From: an uncultured Succiniclasticum sp.
GTDB lineage: Bacteria > Bacillota > Negativicutes > Acidaminococcales > Acidaminococcaceae
Reading direction: 5' to 3'
DNA: 64,000 bases
Assembly: GCA_900544275.1 (NCBI GenBank)
Contig: UQUU01000008.1
Coordinates: forward strand, 1-64,000
Shown: piece after piece, positions 15,534-24,174 of the stretch
How the letters are laid out: every line of letters begins with the position of its first letter
Numbering within the stretch: the first letter of the stretch is position 1
Notes under the pieces: model-generated
What the model was told of the DNA's origin: nothing
The model's input: the letters and a program-made list of their open reading frames with translations, nothing else
Database searches by the model: none
Made by a program: the position numbers and the translations under genes

Positions 15534-17447
15534 TCATCCGACCGCAGGTGGAGCCTGATTGGTAATGATATCCTGACTGCCGGTTTCGCTTGCCGGAGCC
15601 GGTTTTTCCTCCTGCTGCGCCGCTGTTTCCGCCGCCACCGCTTCAGTTACGTCTTCTGTCAGGTAGCCCAATTCCATCAGTTCTCGGAGTTGCTTTCCGT
15701 CCAGTGTTTCTTTTTTCAGGAGCGTTTCCGCAATCAATACCAGCTTATCCATATTTTCCTGCAAGAGTTTTTCCGCGCCCTTATAGGCTTCATCCATAAG
15801 GCGGCGCACCTCTTCGTCGATTACGGCAGCGACTTCATTACTGTATTTTTCCCGGGCGATATCCCGTCCCAGGAAGACTTCTTCTTCTTCGTGGCCAAAG
15901 GTCATGGATCCCAGCCGATCGCTCATGCCATAACGGCAGACCATCTGCCGGGCCAATTGGGTGGCCCGCTGCAGATCGCTGCTGGCGCCGCTGGAAATAT
16001 CTTTCAGCACGATGGCTTCCGCCACACGCCCGCCTAAAAGCATTTGCAGCTCGTCCAGCATTTCCGATTTTGTCTGGTAGTTGCGGTCGTCTTTCGGCAG
16101 ACTCATGGTATAACCGCCGGCCCGCCCGCGGGGAATAATCGTTACTTTGTGTACGATATTGATATCGTTATGCAGAAGTCCTACTAGTGTATGCCCTGTT
16201 TCATGATAGGCAGTCAGACGCTTTTCGGCATCACTGACCAGATGGCTCCGACGTTCCGGTCCCATTACCACACGCTCGGCCGCCTCATTCATAGACTCCA
16301 TGTCGATCATCGGGGTATTGCGGCGAGCCGAAAGCAGAGCGGCTTCATTCACCAGATTGGCCAGATCGGCGCCGGTAAACCCGGTAGTCTGTTTGGCAAT
16401 CACATTCATATTTACATCGGGAGACATGGGTTTCCCTTTAGCATGCACTTGCAGAATGGCCTCTCGCCCGCGCATATCGGGACGATCTACCACGATTTGC
16501 CGGTCAAAACGGCCGGGACGCAGTAACGCATGGTCCAAAATGTCCGGGCGGTTTGTTGCCGCGATCATAATAATGCCTTCGTTGACACCGAACCCGTCCA
16601 TTTCTACCAACAACTGGTTCAATGTCTGCTCTCTTTCGTCATGGCCGCCGCCTAAACCGGCGCCACGCTGCCGCCCTACCGCATCAATTTCATCAATGAA
16701 TACGATACAGGGCGCATTTTTCTTGGCCTGATCAAACAGGTCCCGGACACGGGAAGCGCCCACGCCGACAAACATTTCTACAAAGTCGGAACCGGAGATA
16801 CTGAAGAATGGCACGCCGGCTTCCCCTGCCACCGCACGGGCCAGCAAGGTCTTGCCCGTACCGGGAGGGCCGTATAGCAGCACGCCTTTGGGGATCTTGG
16901 CGCCTAACGCGTTATACCGTTGGGGATGCTTTAAGAATTCCACGACTTCCTGCAGTTCCTGCTTCGCTTCATCTGCTCCCGCCACATCTTTAAACGCGAC
17001 TTTATTCTTATTTTCATCATACCGACAGGCATTGCTTTTGCCGAAATTCATCATCCGGTTATTGCCGCTGCCCTGGTTCATCAACATAAACCAGATGCCC
17101 AGGACCAGGACCATGGGCAATAATGTGGTAAGGAGCCCGGTCCACCAGGGAGTCTGCGGCGGCAGTTCCGCTTTGATCTCCACATCACGCGCCCGTAAGG
17201 TCGGGATCAACGTTGCGTCAGAGGGAGTGACGGTAGTAAACACTTCGCCATTTTTCAACTGGCCGGTGATACCGTTATTACTGTTTATGGTAACGGTTTT
17301 TACCTCATCCTGCTGGACATGCTTCATAAACGCTGTATACGAGATGTCATTTTTACCGGCAGATCCGGCGGAATAATAATCAATTGCCATGATCGCTACC
17401 AGCACGATCAACAGATAAAAGATTATATTTTTGAAAAACTTGGCCAA
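15534..17447 (-). CDS. ftsH: ATP-dependent zinc metalloprotease FtsH
   Basis: 637 residues, starting at TTG 17447 behind AAGGAGG. Two N-terminal membrane helices (about 5-25 and 100-122) flank an external segment. The AAA domain has Walker A GPPGTGKT (about 195), Walker B CIVFIDEIDAVG, and the second region of homology NRPDILDHALLRPGRFDR. The zinc protease site is HETGH (about 415). The C-terminal tail after about 600 is Ala/Glu/Pro-rich. It degrades misassembled membrane proteins and regulators. It follows hpt by 41 nt, as in Bacillus (hprT-ftsH), so the two are likely cotranscribed. Confidence 0.97.
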   Translation of the reverse strand: MAKFFKNIIFYLLIVLVAIMAIDYYSAGSAGKNDISYTAFMKHVQQDEVKTVTINSNNGITGQLKNGEVFTTVTPSDATLIPTLRARDVEIKAELPPQTPWWTGLLTTLLPMVLVLGIWFMLMNQGSGNNRMMNFGKSNACRYDENKNKVAFKDVAGADEAKQELQEVVEFLKHPQRYNALGAKIPKGVLLYGPPGTGKTLLARAVAGEAGVPFFSISGSDFVEMFVGVGASRVRDLFDQAKKNAPCIVFIDEIDAVGRQRGAGLGGGHDEREQTLNQLLVEMDGFGVNEGIIMIAATNRPDILDHALLRPGRFDRQIVVDRPDMRGREAILQVHAKGKPMSPDVNMNVIAKQTTGFTGADLANLVNEAALLSARRNTPMIDMESMNEAAERVVMGPERRSHLVSDAEKRLTAYHETGHTLVGLLHNDINIVHKVTIIPRGRAGGYTMSLPKDDRNYQTKSEMLDELQMLLGGRVAEAIVLKDISSGASSDLQRATQLARQMVCRYGMSDRLGSMTFGHEEEEVFLGRDIAREKYSNEVAAVIDEEVRRLMDEAYKGAEKLLQENMDKLVLIAETLLKKETLDGKQLRELMELGYLTEDVTEAVAAETAAQQEEKPAPASETGSQDIITNQAPPAVG

Positions 17448-17488
17448 AACAGTTCCTCCTTTCAGGAACGACTTATCAGGAAATCAAA

Positions 17489-18061
17489 TCAGGCCCGGGC
17501 ATAAACCGCAGGTTTTAAAATACCAACATAAGGAAGGTTACGATAATCACCGGCATAGTCCAACCCATAGCCAACCACAAATTCATCGGGGATCGTGAAG
17601 CCGACATAATCCGCAGCCATCCCGTTTGTCCGGCGTTCCGCTTTATCGCACATCGCCACTGTCCTGACAGAGGCAGGGTTCTTCGTTTTCAACAATTCTT
17701 TCACGCGGGCAAAGGTCAGTCCCGTATCGATAATGTCATCCACCAACAGTACGTCCATACCGGCAATATCGTCTTTTACATCCAGATGAATCGCCACACT
17801 GCCTGATGTCTCTGTACGGTTTCCATAAGAAGAAGCCACCATAAATTCCATGCGGACCGGTATCGTCATCGCGCGGCTTAAATCACAGGCAAAAAAAGCT
17901 GCCCCTTTCAATAAACAGATCATCACCACTTTTTTACCCTTGTAATCTGCGGAAAGCTGCGCGCCCATTTCTTTAATGCGGGTTTTAATTTGTTCTTCCG
18001 TCAAAAGAACTTTTTTCACATCTTGATTCATAACGGCTTCATTCATAGCGGTTTCATTCAT
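17489..18061 (-). CDS. hpt: Hypoxanthine phosphoribosyltransferase
   Basis: About 190 residues from ATG 18061 with GGAAGG at 7 nt; the longer frame to 18130 lacks a site. PRPP-binding motif VLLVDDIIDTGLTF (about 110-123), with CLLKGAAFFACDL and FMVASSYGNRTE before it and FVVGYGLDYAGDYRNLPYVG at the end. It salvages hypoxanthine (and usually guanine) to nucleotides. The first 30 bases are a tandem repeat giving three in-frame ATG codons (18061, 18046, 18031), so the exact start is uncertain by up to 10 residues. Neighbours tilS and ftsH match the Bacillus order. Confidence 0.95.
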   Translation of the reverse strand: MNETAMNEAVMNQDVKKVLLTEEQIKTRIKEMGAQLSADYKGKKVVMICLLKGAAFFACDLSRAMTIPVRMEFMVASSYGNRTETSGSVAIHLDVKDDIAGMDVLLVDDIIDTGLTFARVKELLKTKNPASVRTVAMCDKAERRTNGMAADYVGFTIPDEFVVGYGLDYAGDYRNLPYVGILKPAVYARA

Positions 18062-18211
18062 AACGATACCTTCCTTGTTCTGAATTGATTCACTTAAATG
18101 CAGGTAAGCAGGATAAACAGGATTAACCAACCCCGTCCTAATTGGGGAACTGCATCTAACAATTAAACTGCCTTATATGGCAAGAGTTGCTGCACAATAT
18201 AACGGGTCAGC

Positions 18212-18298
18212 ATCACACCAAAGTCATAAATAACCGTGACGTGGGGTTTTCTGACAAAGGTTATCTTAGTCTGTATCACACCAAGGTCATAAACAGCC
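18212..18298. repeat. 24-bp direct repeat copying the 3' end of tilS
   Basis: 18275-18298 (the last codons of tilS) and 18212-18235 are identical except for three bases. The second copy lies 63 bp downstream of the first in the tilS-hpt gap. A short duplication is the simplest explanation. Confidence 0.75.
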
Positions 18299-19730
18299 AC
18301 TTTGTTGCAGACCGGTCCGGAACCGTTTTGCCCCAGCCGGCATTATATAAGCCGGACAGCCACAGCACCTCATTTCCGACCGCCACAAGAAGCAGATCGT
18401 CACGCTGTGCCTGAGGGATTTTTTCATCGATCAAAAACTTTTTCAGGCTTTTGTGCCCTGTCCCTTTTAAAGGAAGTATCCTGTCTCCGGGCAAACGGTG
18501 GCGAAACGTAAGGTGCGTGCCAAGCTCTTTAAGCCGCTCAACGGGATAAATCGCCTGACGACGGTATTGATAAGACGGAATATCATTTACGATCCTAAGA
18601 AGCACCGTCTTACCCTGCGGTAAGCGGATCTCTGTAAACGCCGAACTGTCAGCGTCAGCAGCAGTTATTATTTCACTCAGAGCGAGAGAAACGCTTTGCG
18701 CGGCGCTTCGGTCAGAAGCCGCCTCCACCTTTTTTTTGCTTCTTTCGTTTTGATTTGGTGGTAATAGTATTAGTTTATCATAATTATATAAAAGTTGCCA
18801 ACTACCCGGCAGTAAAATTCTTTTTCCGCTGCAACCCCGTTCCGCCAGTTTTTCCATCTGCCGCAGATTGGTTCCCGATAACCCGGAAGGACCGCCCTGT
18901 GTCTGCCAAAATAACTGTAAGATGCGGTAACGAAAAGCCTGTGGTATTAAGCTCCAATCCTGCACCCGTAAGACCCGGCGTGCCCCGGCAGCAGTATCTT
19001 GTTCGAGCCGTTTTTGCAATTCCTGCTCCGCCGCCTCATCCAAATACGAAGCGTCCGTCTGAAGGTTTTCCGCAGTACGGCATAACACATCGGTAATGCC
19101 TGCTGAAAATTCCCTGCGTAATAAAGGCAGTAACACTTTGCGCACCCTGTTGCGCGTATAACGCAAGTCGTCATTTGTCGCGTCCTCCCGCCAGATCAAC
19201 TCCCGCAGGCGGCAGTAGCGTCTCAGTTCCTCACCGGTAAACTGTAAAAGCGGGCGCAAAATGTTTCCTCGCTGAAAACGGATCGCCCCTAATCCCCGGG
19301 TTCCGGCTCCTCGCAACAGGCGCAGCAAAAAAGTCTCTGCCTGATCATCCTTTTGGTGAGCCGTCAGAATAAAATCAGCCTTTTCTTCCTCGGCGCATTG
19401 AAAAAGCGCCCGGTAGCGCAGTTGACGGGCGGCATCTTCCAGAGACAAGCCTTCTTCTTTACTAAAAGACAGCGCCGCCACCGTCTTACAGAAAAAAGGA
19501 ATGCTGCGTTCCCGACAAAACCGCTCCACAAAGGCGGCGTCAGCCAGACTGGCTTCGCCCCGGATCCCATGCTCCACATGACAAACGGCAAACGTAAGAC
19601 CGCTTTGCAGCATGCCGTCCGCCAAAGCCAGGGAATCCGCGCCGCCGCTTACAGCCACCAGATATTTTTTTGTCGGGTCCAGCCGGCGCCGCAGCGCTAT
19701 CGGCAATTGGGTGACAATGCGATCTTTCAT
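18276..19730 (-). CDS. tilS: tRNA(Ile)-lysidine synthetase
   Basis: About 484 residues. ATG 19730 is preceded by AGGG at 5 nt; an upstream in-frame ATG at 19742 lies inside the terminator T-run. PP-loop ATP pyrophosphatase motif VAVSGGADSLALAD (about 26-39), then CHVEHGIRGEASLADA, LTAHQKDDQAETFLLRLLRG and TRNRVRKVLLPLL. The C-terminal TilS domain includes FRHRLPGDRILPLKG. It converts C34 of tRNA-Ile(CAU) to lysidine so that AUA is read. It is essential in most bacteria. It follows the S1-domain gene across a terminator-like hairpin. Confidence 0.95.
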   Translation of the reverse strand: MKDRIVTQLPIALRRRLDPTKKYLVAVSGGADSLALADGMLQSGLTFAVCHVEHGIRGEASLADAAFVERFCRERSIPFFCKTVAALSFSKEEGLSLEDAARQLRYRALFQCAEEEKADFILTAHQKDDQAETFLLRLLRGAGTRGLGAIRFQRGNILRPLLQFTGEELRRYCRLRELIWREDATNDDLRYTRNRVRKVLLPLLRREFSAGITDVLCRTAENLQTDASYLDEAAEQELQKRLEQDTAAGARRVLRVQDWSLIPQAFRYRILQLFWQTQGGPSGLSGTNLRQMEKLAERGCSGKRILLPGSWQLLYNYDKLILLPPNQNERSKKKVEAASDRSAAQSVSLALSEIITAADADSSAFTEIRLPQGKTVLLRIVNDIPSYQYRRQAIYPVERLKELGTHLTFRHRLPGDRILPLKGTGHKSLKKFLIDEKIPQAQRDDLLLVAVGNEVLWLSGLYNAGWGKTVPDRSATKWLFMTLV

Positions 19731-19742
19731 TTCAGCCCTCAT

Positions 19743-19772
19743 AAAAAGAAAAAGGCACCCCTAGGGAGTGCC
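19743..19772 (-). terminator. Terminator hairpin abutting the tilS start
   Basis: On the minus strand GGCACTCCC-TA-GGGGTGCC (19754-19772, one bulged base) is followed by TTTTTCTTTTT (19753-19743), and the tilS start region begins at once. It ends the divIC-yabR transcript or attenuates tilS. Confidence 0.75.
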
Positions 19773-19779
19773 CTGTTGA

Positions 19780-20211
19780 TTATCGGTTACGGCTTGCGCC
19801 ACGACCACCGCGTTTCGATTCTGTGTTCCTGCGCAAATCCAGCATACGGTCGTCACTGTCCTTCATAAAGCGGGATAATTTATCCTCAAAGGATAAGGGA
19901 CCTGCCGGGCGGGCAGCCCGCCGTTCCACTTCAGGAGTAAATTTCGGTTTGGGCGGTTTCGCCGGAGCTTCCGGAGCCGGACCCAACTGCTTTAACGAAA
20001 GCCCGATCTTACCGCGGGTGTCAATGGACAGCACCTTCGCTTTGACTTTTTGATGCTCTTTCAGAAAATCGTGCACGTCTTTTACATAGACATCGGACAC
20101 TTCGGAAATGTGAATGAGGCCAACCTTTCCTTCCGGCAACTGCACAAATGCGCCGAAATTTGTAATACCGGTTACTTCGCCTTCAACGATAGCCCCTACT
20201 TCGATTGCCAT
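19780..20211 (-). CDS. yabR: S1-domain RNA-binding protein (YabR-like)
   Basis: 143 residues from ATG 20211. One S1 domain fills residues 1-75 (VGAIVEGEVTGITNFGAFVQ, VGLIHISEVSDVYVKDVHDFL, GKIGLSLKQLG). The rest is a Pro/Lys/Arg-rich linker ending in an Arg/Gly tail (KRGGRGASRNR) that should add nucleic-acid affinity. Placed between divIC and tilS it is the counterpart of Bacillus YabR, a general-stress-type S1 protein of unclear function. The ribosome binding site GGAGG is rather far (12 nt) from the ATG. Confidence 0.85.
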   Translation of the reverse strand: MAIEVGAIVEGEVTGITNFGAFVQLPEGKVGLIHISEVSDVYVKDVHDFLKEHQKVKAKVLSIDTRGKIGLSLKQLGPAPEAPAKPPKPKFTPEVERRAARPAGPLSFEDKLSRFMKDSDDRMLDLRRNTESKRGGRGASRNR

Positions 20212-20291
20212 AGACTGAAATTTCCTCCTGCGATTAAAATAAGACAGAGTTATTGTACCACCTGAGCGGAAAAAGTGTCAACTTAAAAGCC

Positions 20292-20729
20292 TCAATTACC
20301 TGACTTCGCTCTGCCTGCGCCGTCCTTTGCAGATGCGCCCGTTTGAACATGTCCGTTCTTTTCAGCTGCGTTCGTTTGGGCTTCGCCGTTCTTTTTTTCT
20401 GCCGCTGTTTTTTCTTCCTGGGCTTTATCCTTATCTTTTACAATAAAGATAGGAACCTCATCTTTTTTTACATAGTTATGATCTTCACGCGCCAGCTTCT
20501 CGATATATTTGGGATCATACAGCCGTTTGCGTTCCGCCTCCAGATCCGCCTGCACTCTTTGCAACTGCTCGACCCGCAGGCGGGTTGCTTCCGCCTCTTT
20601 ATTGATTTGATAAATTTTATATTCCTGACGCCCCAGGATCACGGCAAAAATCACGCCCAGGATCGCTAACATCCAAACAAAGTCCTGAGCGCCCCGTTTC
20701 TTTTTAGGCGTACCTTCGCGAGTCGGCAT
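20292..20729 (-). CDS. divIC: DivIC/FtsB-like septum formation initiator
   Basis: 145 residues from ATG 20729 with GAGGGG; the longer frame to 20837 is upstream leader. Layout is that of DivIC/FtsL/FtsB: short basic cytoplasmic tail, one membrane helix (about 15-32, VWMLAILGVIFAVIL), then an extracytoplasmic coiled coil rich in Glu/Arg (about 38-75) and the conserved YDPKYIEKLAREDHNYV. The last 50 residues are a low-complexity Lys/Glu/Ala/Gly tail that is longer than in Bacillus. It is a divisome scaffold with FtsL and DivIB. Own promoter at 20781-20809. Confidence 0.88.
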   Translation of the reverse strand: MPTREGTPKKKRGAQDFVWMLAILGVIFAVILGRQEYKIYQINKEAEATRLRVEQLQRVQADLEAERKRLYDPKYIEKLAREDHNYVKKDEVPIFIVKDKDKAQEEKTAAEKKNGEAQTNAAEKNGHVQTGASAKDGAGRAKSGN

Positions 20730-20780
20730 ATTGCTTCCCCCTCTCGCATCACGAACTGATATATACCTTATTGTACCAAA

Positions 20781-20809
20781 AGTATAGCAGAAAATCCACG
20801 ACCGGGCAA
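20781..20809 (-). promoter_or_regulatory. Candidate promoter of divIC-yabR
   Basis: -35 TTGCCC (20804-20809), 17-nt spacer, -10 TATACT (20781-20786), about 45 nt before the divIC start. Confidence 0.55.
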
Positions 20810-20846
20810 CGCAGACGCGCATGATTCCTGACCGCAAAAATCGGAG

Positions 20847-22418
20847 TTATAATTTTCCTTCCCGCTCTGCTTTTTTAGCCTCGTCCCAAAACCCGTCCAG
20901 TTCCGCTAACGCAAATTTATGCCAGTCTCCGCCAGCTTCGTTTACCTTATCTTCCACATACTCAAAACGACGGGTAAAACGATTGTTGCATTGATGCAAA
21001 GCCGTTTCACTTTCGATTCCCAGATGGCGAGCATAATTTACCAAAGCAAAAAAGACATCGCCCAGTTCACTTTCCATAGCCTCTGTATCCTGAGCGGCTA
21101 CAGCTTCGGCCAGCTCCTGCCATTCTTCCCGGACTTTGGCCTTAACTCCGGCGATCTCCTGCCAGTCAAATCCGACCTTGGCGGCTTTTCGCTGTACCTT
21201 ATTGGCGCGCAGCAAGGATGGCAGACCCGGATACACGCCGTCCAGAACGCGCTTCCGGTCTGTTTTTTCCGCCTGTTTAATCGTCTCCCAGTTGCGCAGT
21301 ACTTCGTCACTGTCTTTGACTTTTGTCTCCCCAAACACATGGGGATGACGGTGAATCAGCTTTTCTGTCACCCCATCGATCACAGACTGCAAATCAAACA
21401 GACCTTTTTCTTCCGCCATACGGGCGTGAAAGACTACCTGCATGAGAATGTCGCCTAACTCTTCCTGCATCCCTTCGGTATCCCGGTTATCCACCGCTTC
21501 AATATATTCATAACATTCTTCGATCAGGTTGGCGCGAATGGAAGAAAAATCCTGCTCCCGATCCCAGGGACAGCCGCCCGGTTCACGCAATACCTGCATT
21601 ACGTCCGACAAGGGACGTATATCGTAAACGGTTTTGCGCGGCAGCAGCGGGAACCTGTCACCTTTTCCGTCTCCCGGTAAATCTCCACGCTCCGGAAAAG
21701 AGGCCGGTCCCGGAATAAAAACGCTGGTCAGATGGTCAATATGAGGTCTGCGATCCACTTCAAACAAAGGTATCTTCACGCATTCTTCATCCGGCAGACC
21801 CAGATTTCGTAAAAAATATACCGGCGTTTCGTCCGGCAGCGCTTCCATAAGAGAAAGTTTCATATCCGAGGCCACCAGAGGGTCGTATACCTGCGTTATC
21901 ATCAGGGGATACTGCCCTGCCTCCGCTAACGCGCCGAAGTCCTGCGCATCAATGATGCGCAGACCATCGATGGGGTCAATTTCCAACGCCGTATAGGCCA
22001 GATCCAGAAAACTCATCGCCGGTTTAATCGTCAACGGGATCTGCTGTTTACGCGTAGCCTGACGCAGCAGCAGCACGGTTTTTTCCGCCACCAGAGGACT
22101 GCCCGGTACCGCATACACCACCGTTTGTGTACGGGCCGTTTCCAGCACATAAGCAGTGATCTTGTTATATACTTCTTCAAAGGTGACGCCCGCTTCATAA
22201 TAGTGATCGCAGGTTTCGTAGGCAATGCCCCTGCGTTCCAATTCCGCCACGGCAGGATGTACCTTGGTGCGCAGGATCACCTTATGTTCCCCGAGCAGAT
22301 GTATCGTTTCCAAAGAAAGATAACCGCCCCCGCCGGGTCCTAAGCCCACCACGATCACGCCGTTTCGTTTGATTCCCTGCTCTGTTTCTTTACCGGATAA
22401 ACCTATGTTCTCTGCCAT
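20847..22418 (-). CDS. mazG: Tetrapyrrole methylase/MazG fusion (YabN-type)
   Basis: 523 residues from ATG 22418 with AAGGAG. Residues ~15-245 are a tetrapyrrole/corrin methylase-like domain (VVGLGPGGGGYLSLETI, VYAVPGSPLVAEKTVLLL). Residues ~260-520 hold two MazG modules: LREPGGCPWDREQDFSSIRANLIEECYE (EExxE metal site) followed by ELGDILMQVVFHARMAEE, and a second ELGDVFFALVNYARHLG. MazG hydrolyses non-canonical or excess NTPs. The methylase half has no assigned substrate in the YabN family. It starts 2 nt after the flippase stop, the same fusion and order as Bacillus yabM-yabN. Confidence 0.93.
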   Translation of the reverse strand: MAENIGLSGKETEQGIKRNGVIVVGLGPGGGGYLSLETIHLLGEHKVILRTKVHPAVAELERRGIAYETCDHYYEAGVTFEEVYNKITAYVLETARTQTVVYAVPGSPLVAEKTVLLLRQATRKQQIPLTIKPAMSFLDLAYTALEIDPIDGLRIIDAQDFGALAEAGQYPLMITQVYDPLVASDMKLSLMEALPDETPVYFLRNLGLPDEECVKIPLFEVDRRPHIDHLTSVFIPGPASFPERGDLPGDGKGDRFPLLPRKTVYDIRPLSDVMQVLREPGGCPWDREQDFSSIRANLIEECYEYIEAVDNRDTEGMQEELGDILMQVVFHARMAEEKGLFDLQSVIDGVTEKLIHRHPHVFGETKVKDSDEVLRNWETIKQAEKTDRKRVLDGVYPGLPSLLRANKVQRKAAKVGFDWQEIAGVKAKVREEWQELAEAVAAQDTEAMESELGDVFFALVNYARHLGIESETALHQCNNRFTRRFEYVEDKVNEAGGDWHKFALAELDGFWDEAKKAEREGKL

Positions 22419-22420
22419 AA

Positions 22421-24031
22421 TCAGTTCTCCTTGTGCTCCTTACGCCCCGCTTTGCCAGACAATTTTCCCAGCAACGGCAACTGCCGGGCTTCCTGCAAAG
22501 TAATACAGCCTGTGAAAAAAATAACTGCGCCATACACGATCGCCGCTACTGTCATACCGGCCAACAGGGTCCCTACCATACCGACTTTTGCCGTCAACAA
22601 GAAAGCCGTTCCTTTCGCAGCCGCCCCCATCAGACCGGCAGCTGCCGCAATTTTTAAGCTTTCCCGGAAAGGGAAAGAAATATGATTCCGATGGAGGAAA
22701 AACAAATTGACCAGGACCACAACGGCGAAATTCAGATTGGAGGCCCAGGCGGCGCCTAAAATATGAAAAGCAGTGACCGACGTCAGATGCCATACGGCAA
22801 TCGCCTTCAGCACCGCCCCGGCAGCCATATTCCACATGGGGATCGCCGTTTGTCCGATGCCCTGCAAGGCGCCGGTCGTTACCTGAAACATGCCCAAAAA
22901 AGCCACGGAAGGAGCTAAATGCGCAATTACGGGCGCCGCCTTGCCCGTTCCGTATAATGCCACCGAGATCTGCGGCGCCAGAGCCCACATGCCAAAGGCG
23001 GCCGGCATGACGATAAGAATGCAGATTTTAAATGCCGCAGCGGTCTTACGCTGTATCTCTTCTTTTTGCCGCAAAGTAAAGGCTTCGGAAATCGCCGGCA
23101 CCAGACTGGCAGCCAACGACAACGTAGGAATGGTTGCCAGCATCATCAAAGGCTGTGCCATACCGGCCAGATAACCGAACAGGGTGGTCGCTTCTTCCAC
23201 CCCAAAGCCGGCCCGCCCCAATCCATTGGGCACCAACAGCATATCGATACTGCCGGTCACCGGGATCAGCATATTCGCGCAAGATACGGGGATCGCCAAT
23301 AAGACCAGACGCCTGGCAATCTGTCCGGCGGTTTCTGCCCTGCCGGCAGACCGCTCTGTATTTTCCGACCGCTCTTCAATTTTGAGGCGCCACTGTTTAC
23401 GCGCCTTGTAATAAAACCAACTCAGCACAGCCAGCCCCGTCAGACTGCCGGGGATAGCGCCGAAAGCCGCCCCCGCTGCCGCATATTCCAGCCCCAGAGG
23501 CAGAAAATAATAGGCCAGCAGCACCATGGACATGACCCTTACCAGTTGTTCCACAATCTGTGATACGGCCGGCGGCGTCATCATCTGATAGCCCTGAAAA
23601 TAACCCCGGAAGCTGGCCAGGATGCTGGAGAAGAACACAGCCGGAGTAAGGACCACAAGGGCATAATAAGCGCGGCTGTCACGAATCAAACCTGACGCAA
23701 TCAAATAGCCTGCTAAAAAATAGAGCCCCAGCGCGAAAAAAAAGCCAAAAATCATCATCAGCCCCAACGTCACTTTAAATATGCGATGAGCCTCGGCATA
23801 ATCATTTTTCGCTATCTTTTCCGCCACAATTATTGAAACCGCGATTGGGACGCCCGCCGAACAAATGGAAAGCATCAGTAAATAAACGGGATAGGCCATC
23901 TGGTATAAGCCAATGCCCTCCCCGCCCAACAAGCGGGAAAGGATAATCCGGTTCACAGATCCGATGACCTTTACCATAAATCCGGCAACGGTCAGGATCA
24001 GCGCGCCTTTCAAAAACTTATCTTTTCCCAT
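22421..24031 (-). CDS. MOP-superfamily polysaccharide/lipid flippase (SpoVB/YabM-like)
   Basis: 536 residues from ATG 24031, with AAAGGAG at 5 nt; the extra 33 codons upstream lack support. It shows 12-14 hydrophobic segments and the typical start FLKGALILTVAGFMVKVIGSVNRIILSRLLGGEGIGLYQMAYPVY. Family members move lipid-linked saccharides across the membrane; relatives include MurJ/SpoVB/YtgP. Gene order (mfd, flippase, mazG fusion) corresponds to Bacillus yabM. As no sporulation genes accompany it here, a role in vegetative envelope synthesis is more likely than in spore cortex formation. Confidence 0.88.
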   Translation of the reverse strand: MGKDKFLKGALILTVAGFMVKVIGSVNRIILSRLLGGEGIGLYQMAYPVYLLMLSICSAGVPIAVSIIVAEKIAKNDYAEAHRIFKVTLGLMMIFGFFFALGLYFLAGYLIASGLIRDSRAYYALVVLTPAVFFSSILASFRGYFQGYQMMTPPAVSQIVEQLVRVMSMVLLAYYFLPLGLEYAAAGAAFGAIPGSLTGLAVLSWFYYKARKQWRLKIEERSENTERSAGRAETAGQIARRLVLLAIPVSCANMLIPVTGSIDMLLVPNGLGRAGFGVEEATTLFGYLAGMAQPLMMLATIPTLSLAASLVPAISEAFTLRQKEEIQRKTAAAFKICILIVMPAAFGMWALAPQISVALYGTGKAAPVIAHLAPSVAFLGMFQVTTGALQGIGQTAIPMWNMAAGAVLKAIAVWHLTSVTAFHILGAAWASNLNFAVVVLVNLFFLHRNHISFPFRESLKIAAAAGLMGAAAKGTAFLLTAKVGMVGTLLAGMTVAAIVYGAVIFFTGCITLQEARQLPLLGKLSGKAGRKEHKEN

Positions 24032-24174
24032 AACGGCTCCTTTGATCTGTCGTACTGCTACGTTTCTGATCTGTTCATTTTTCTCAGCTTGTTTCTTCGC
24101 TTTTACTTGATATAGCACAACACGTTTCAACTTAAAGAATCGAATTTAAAAGACTTGACAAAAAATCTTGCTTT

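Noticed and set aside
22440..22988. 182-codon minus-strand frame within the flippase gene
   Set aside because: Frame-shifted shadow of the flippase coding sequence on the same strand.
24032..24130. 33-codon N-terminal extension of the flippase
   Set aside because: AAAGGAG is positioned for ATG 24031, and the extension lacks family similarity.
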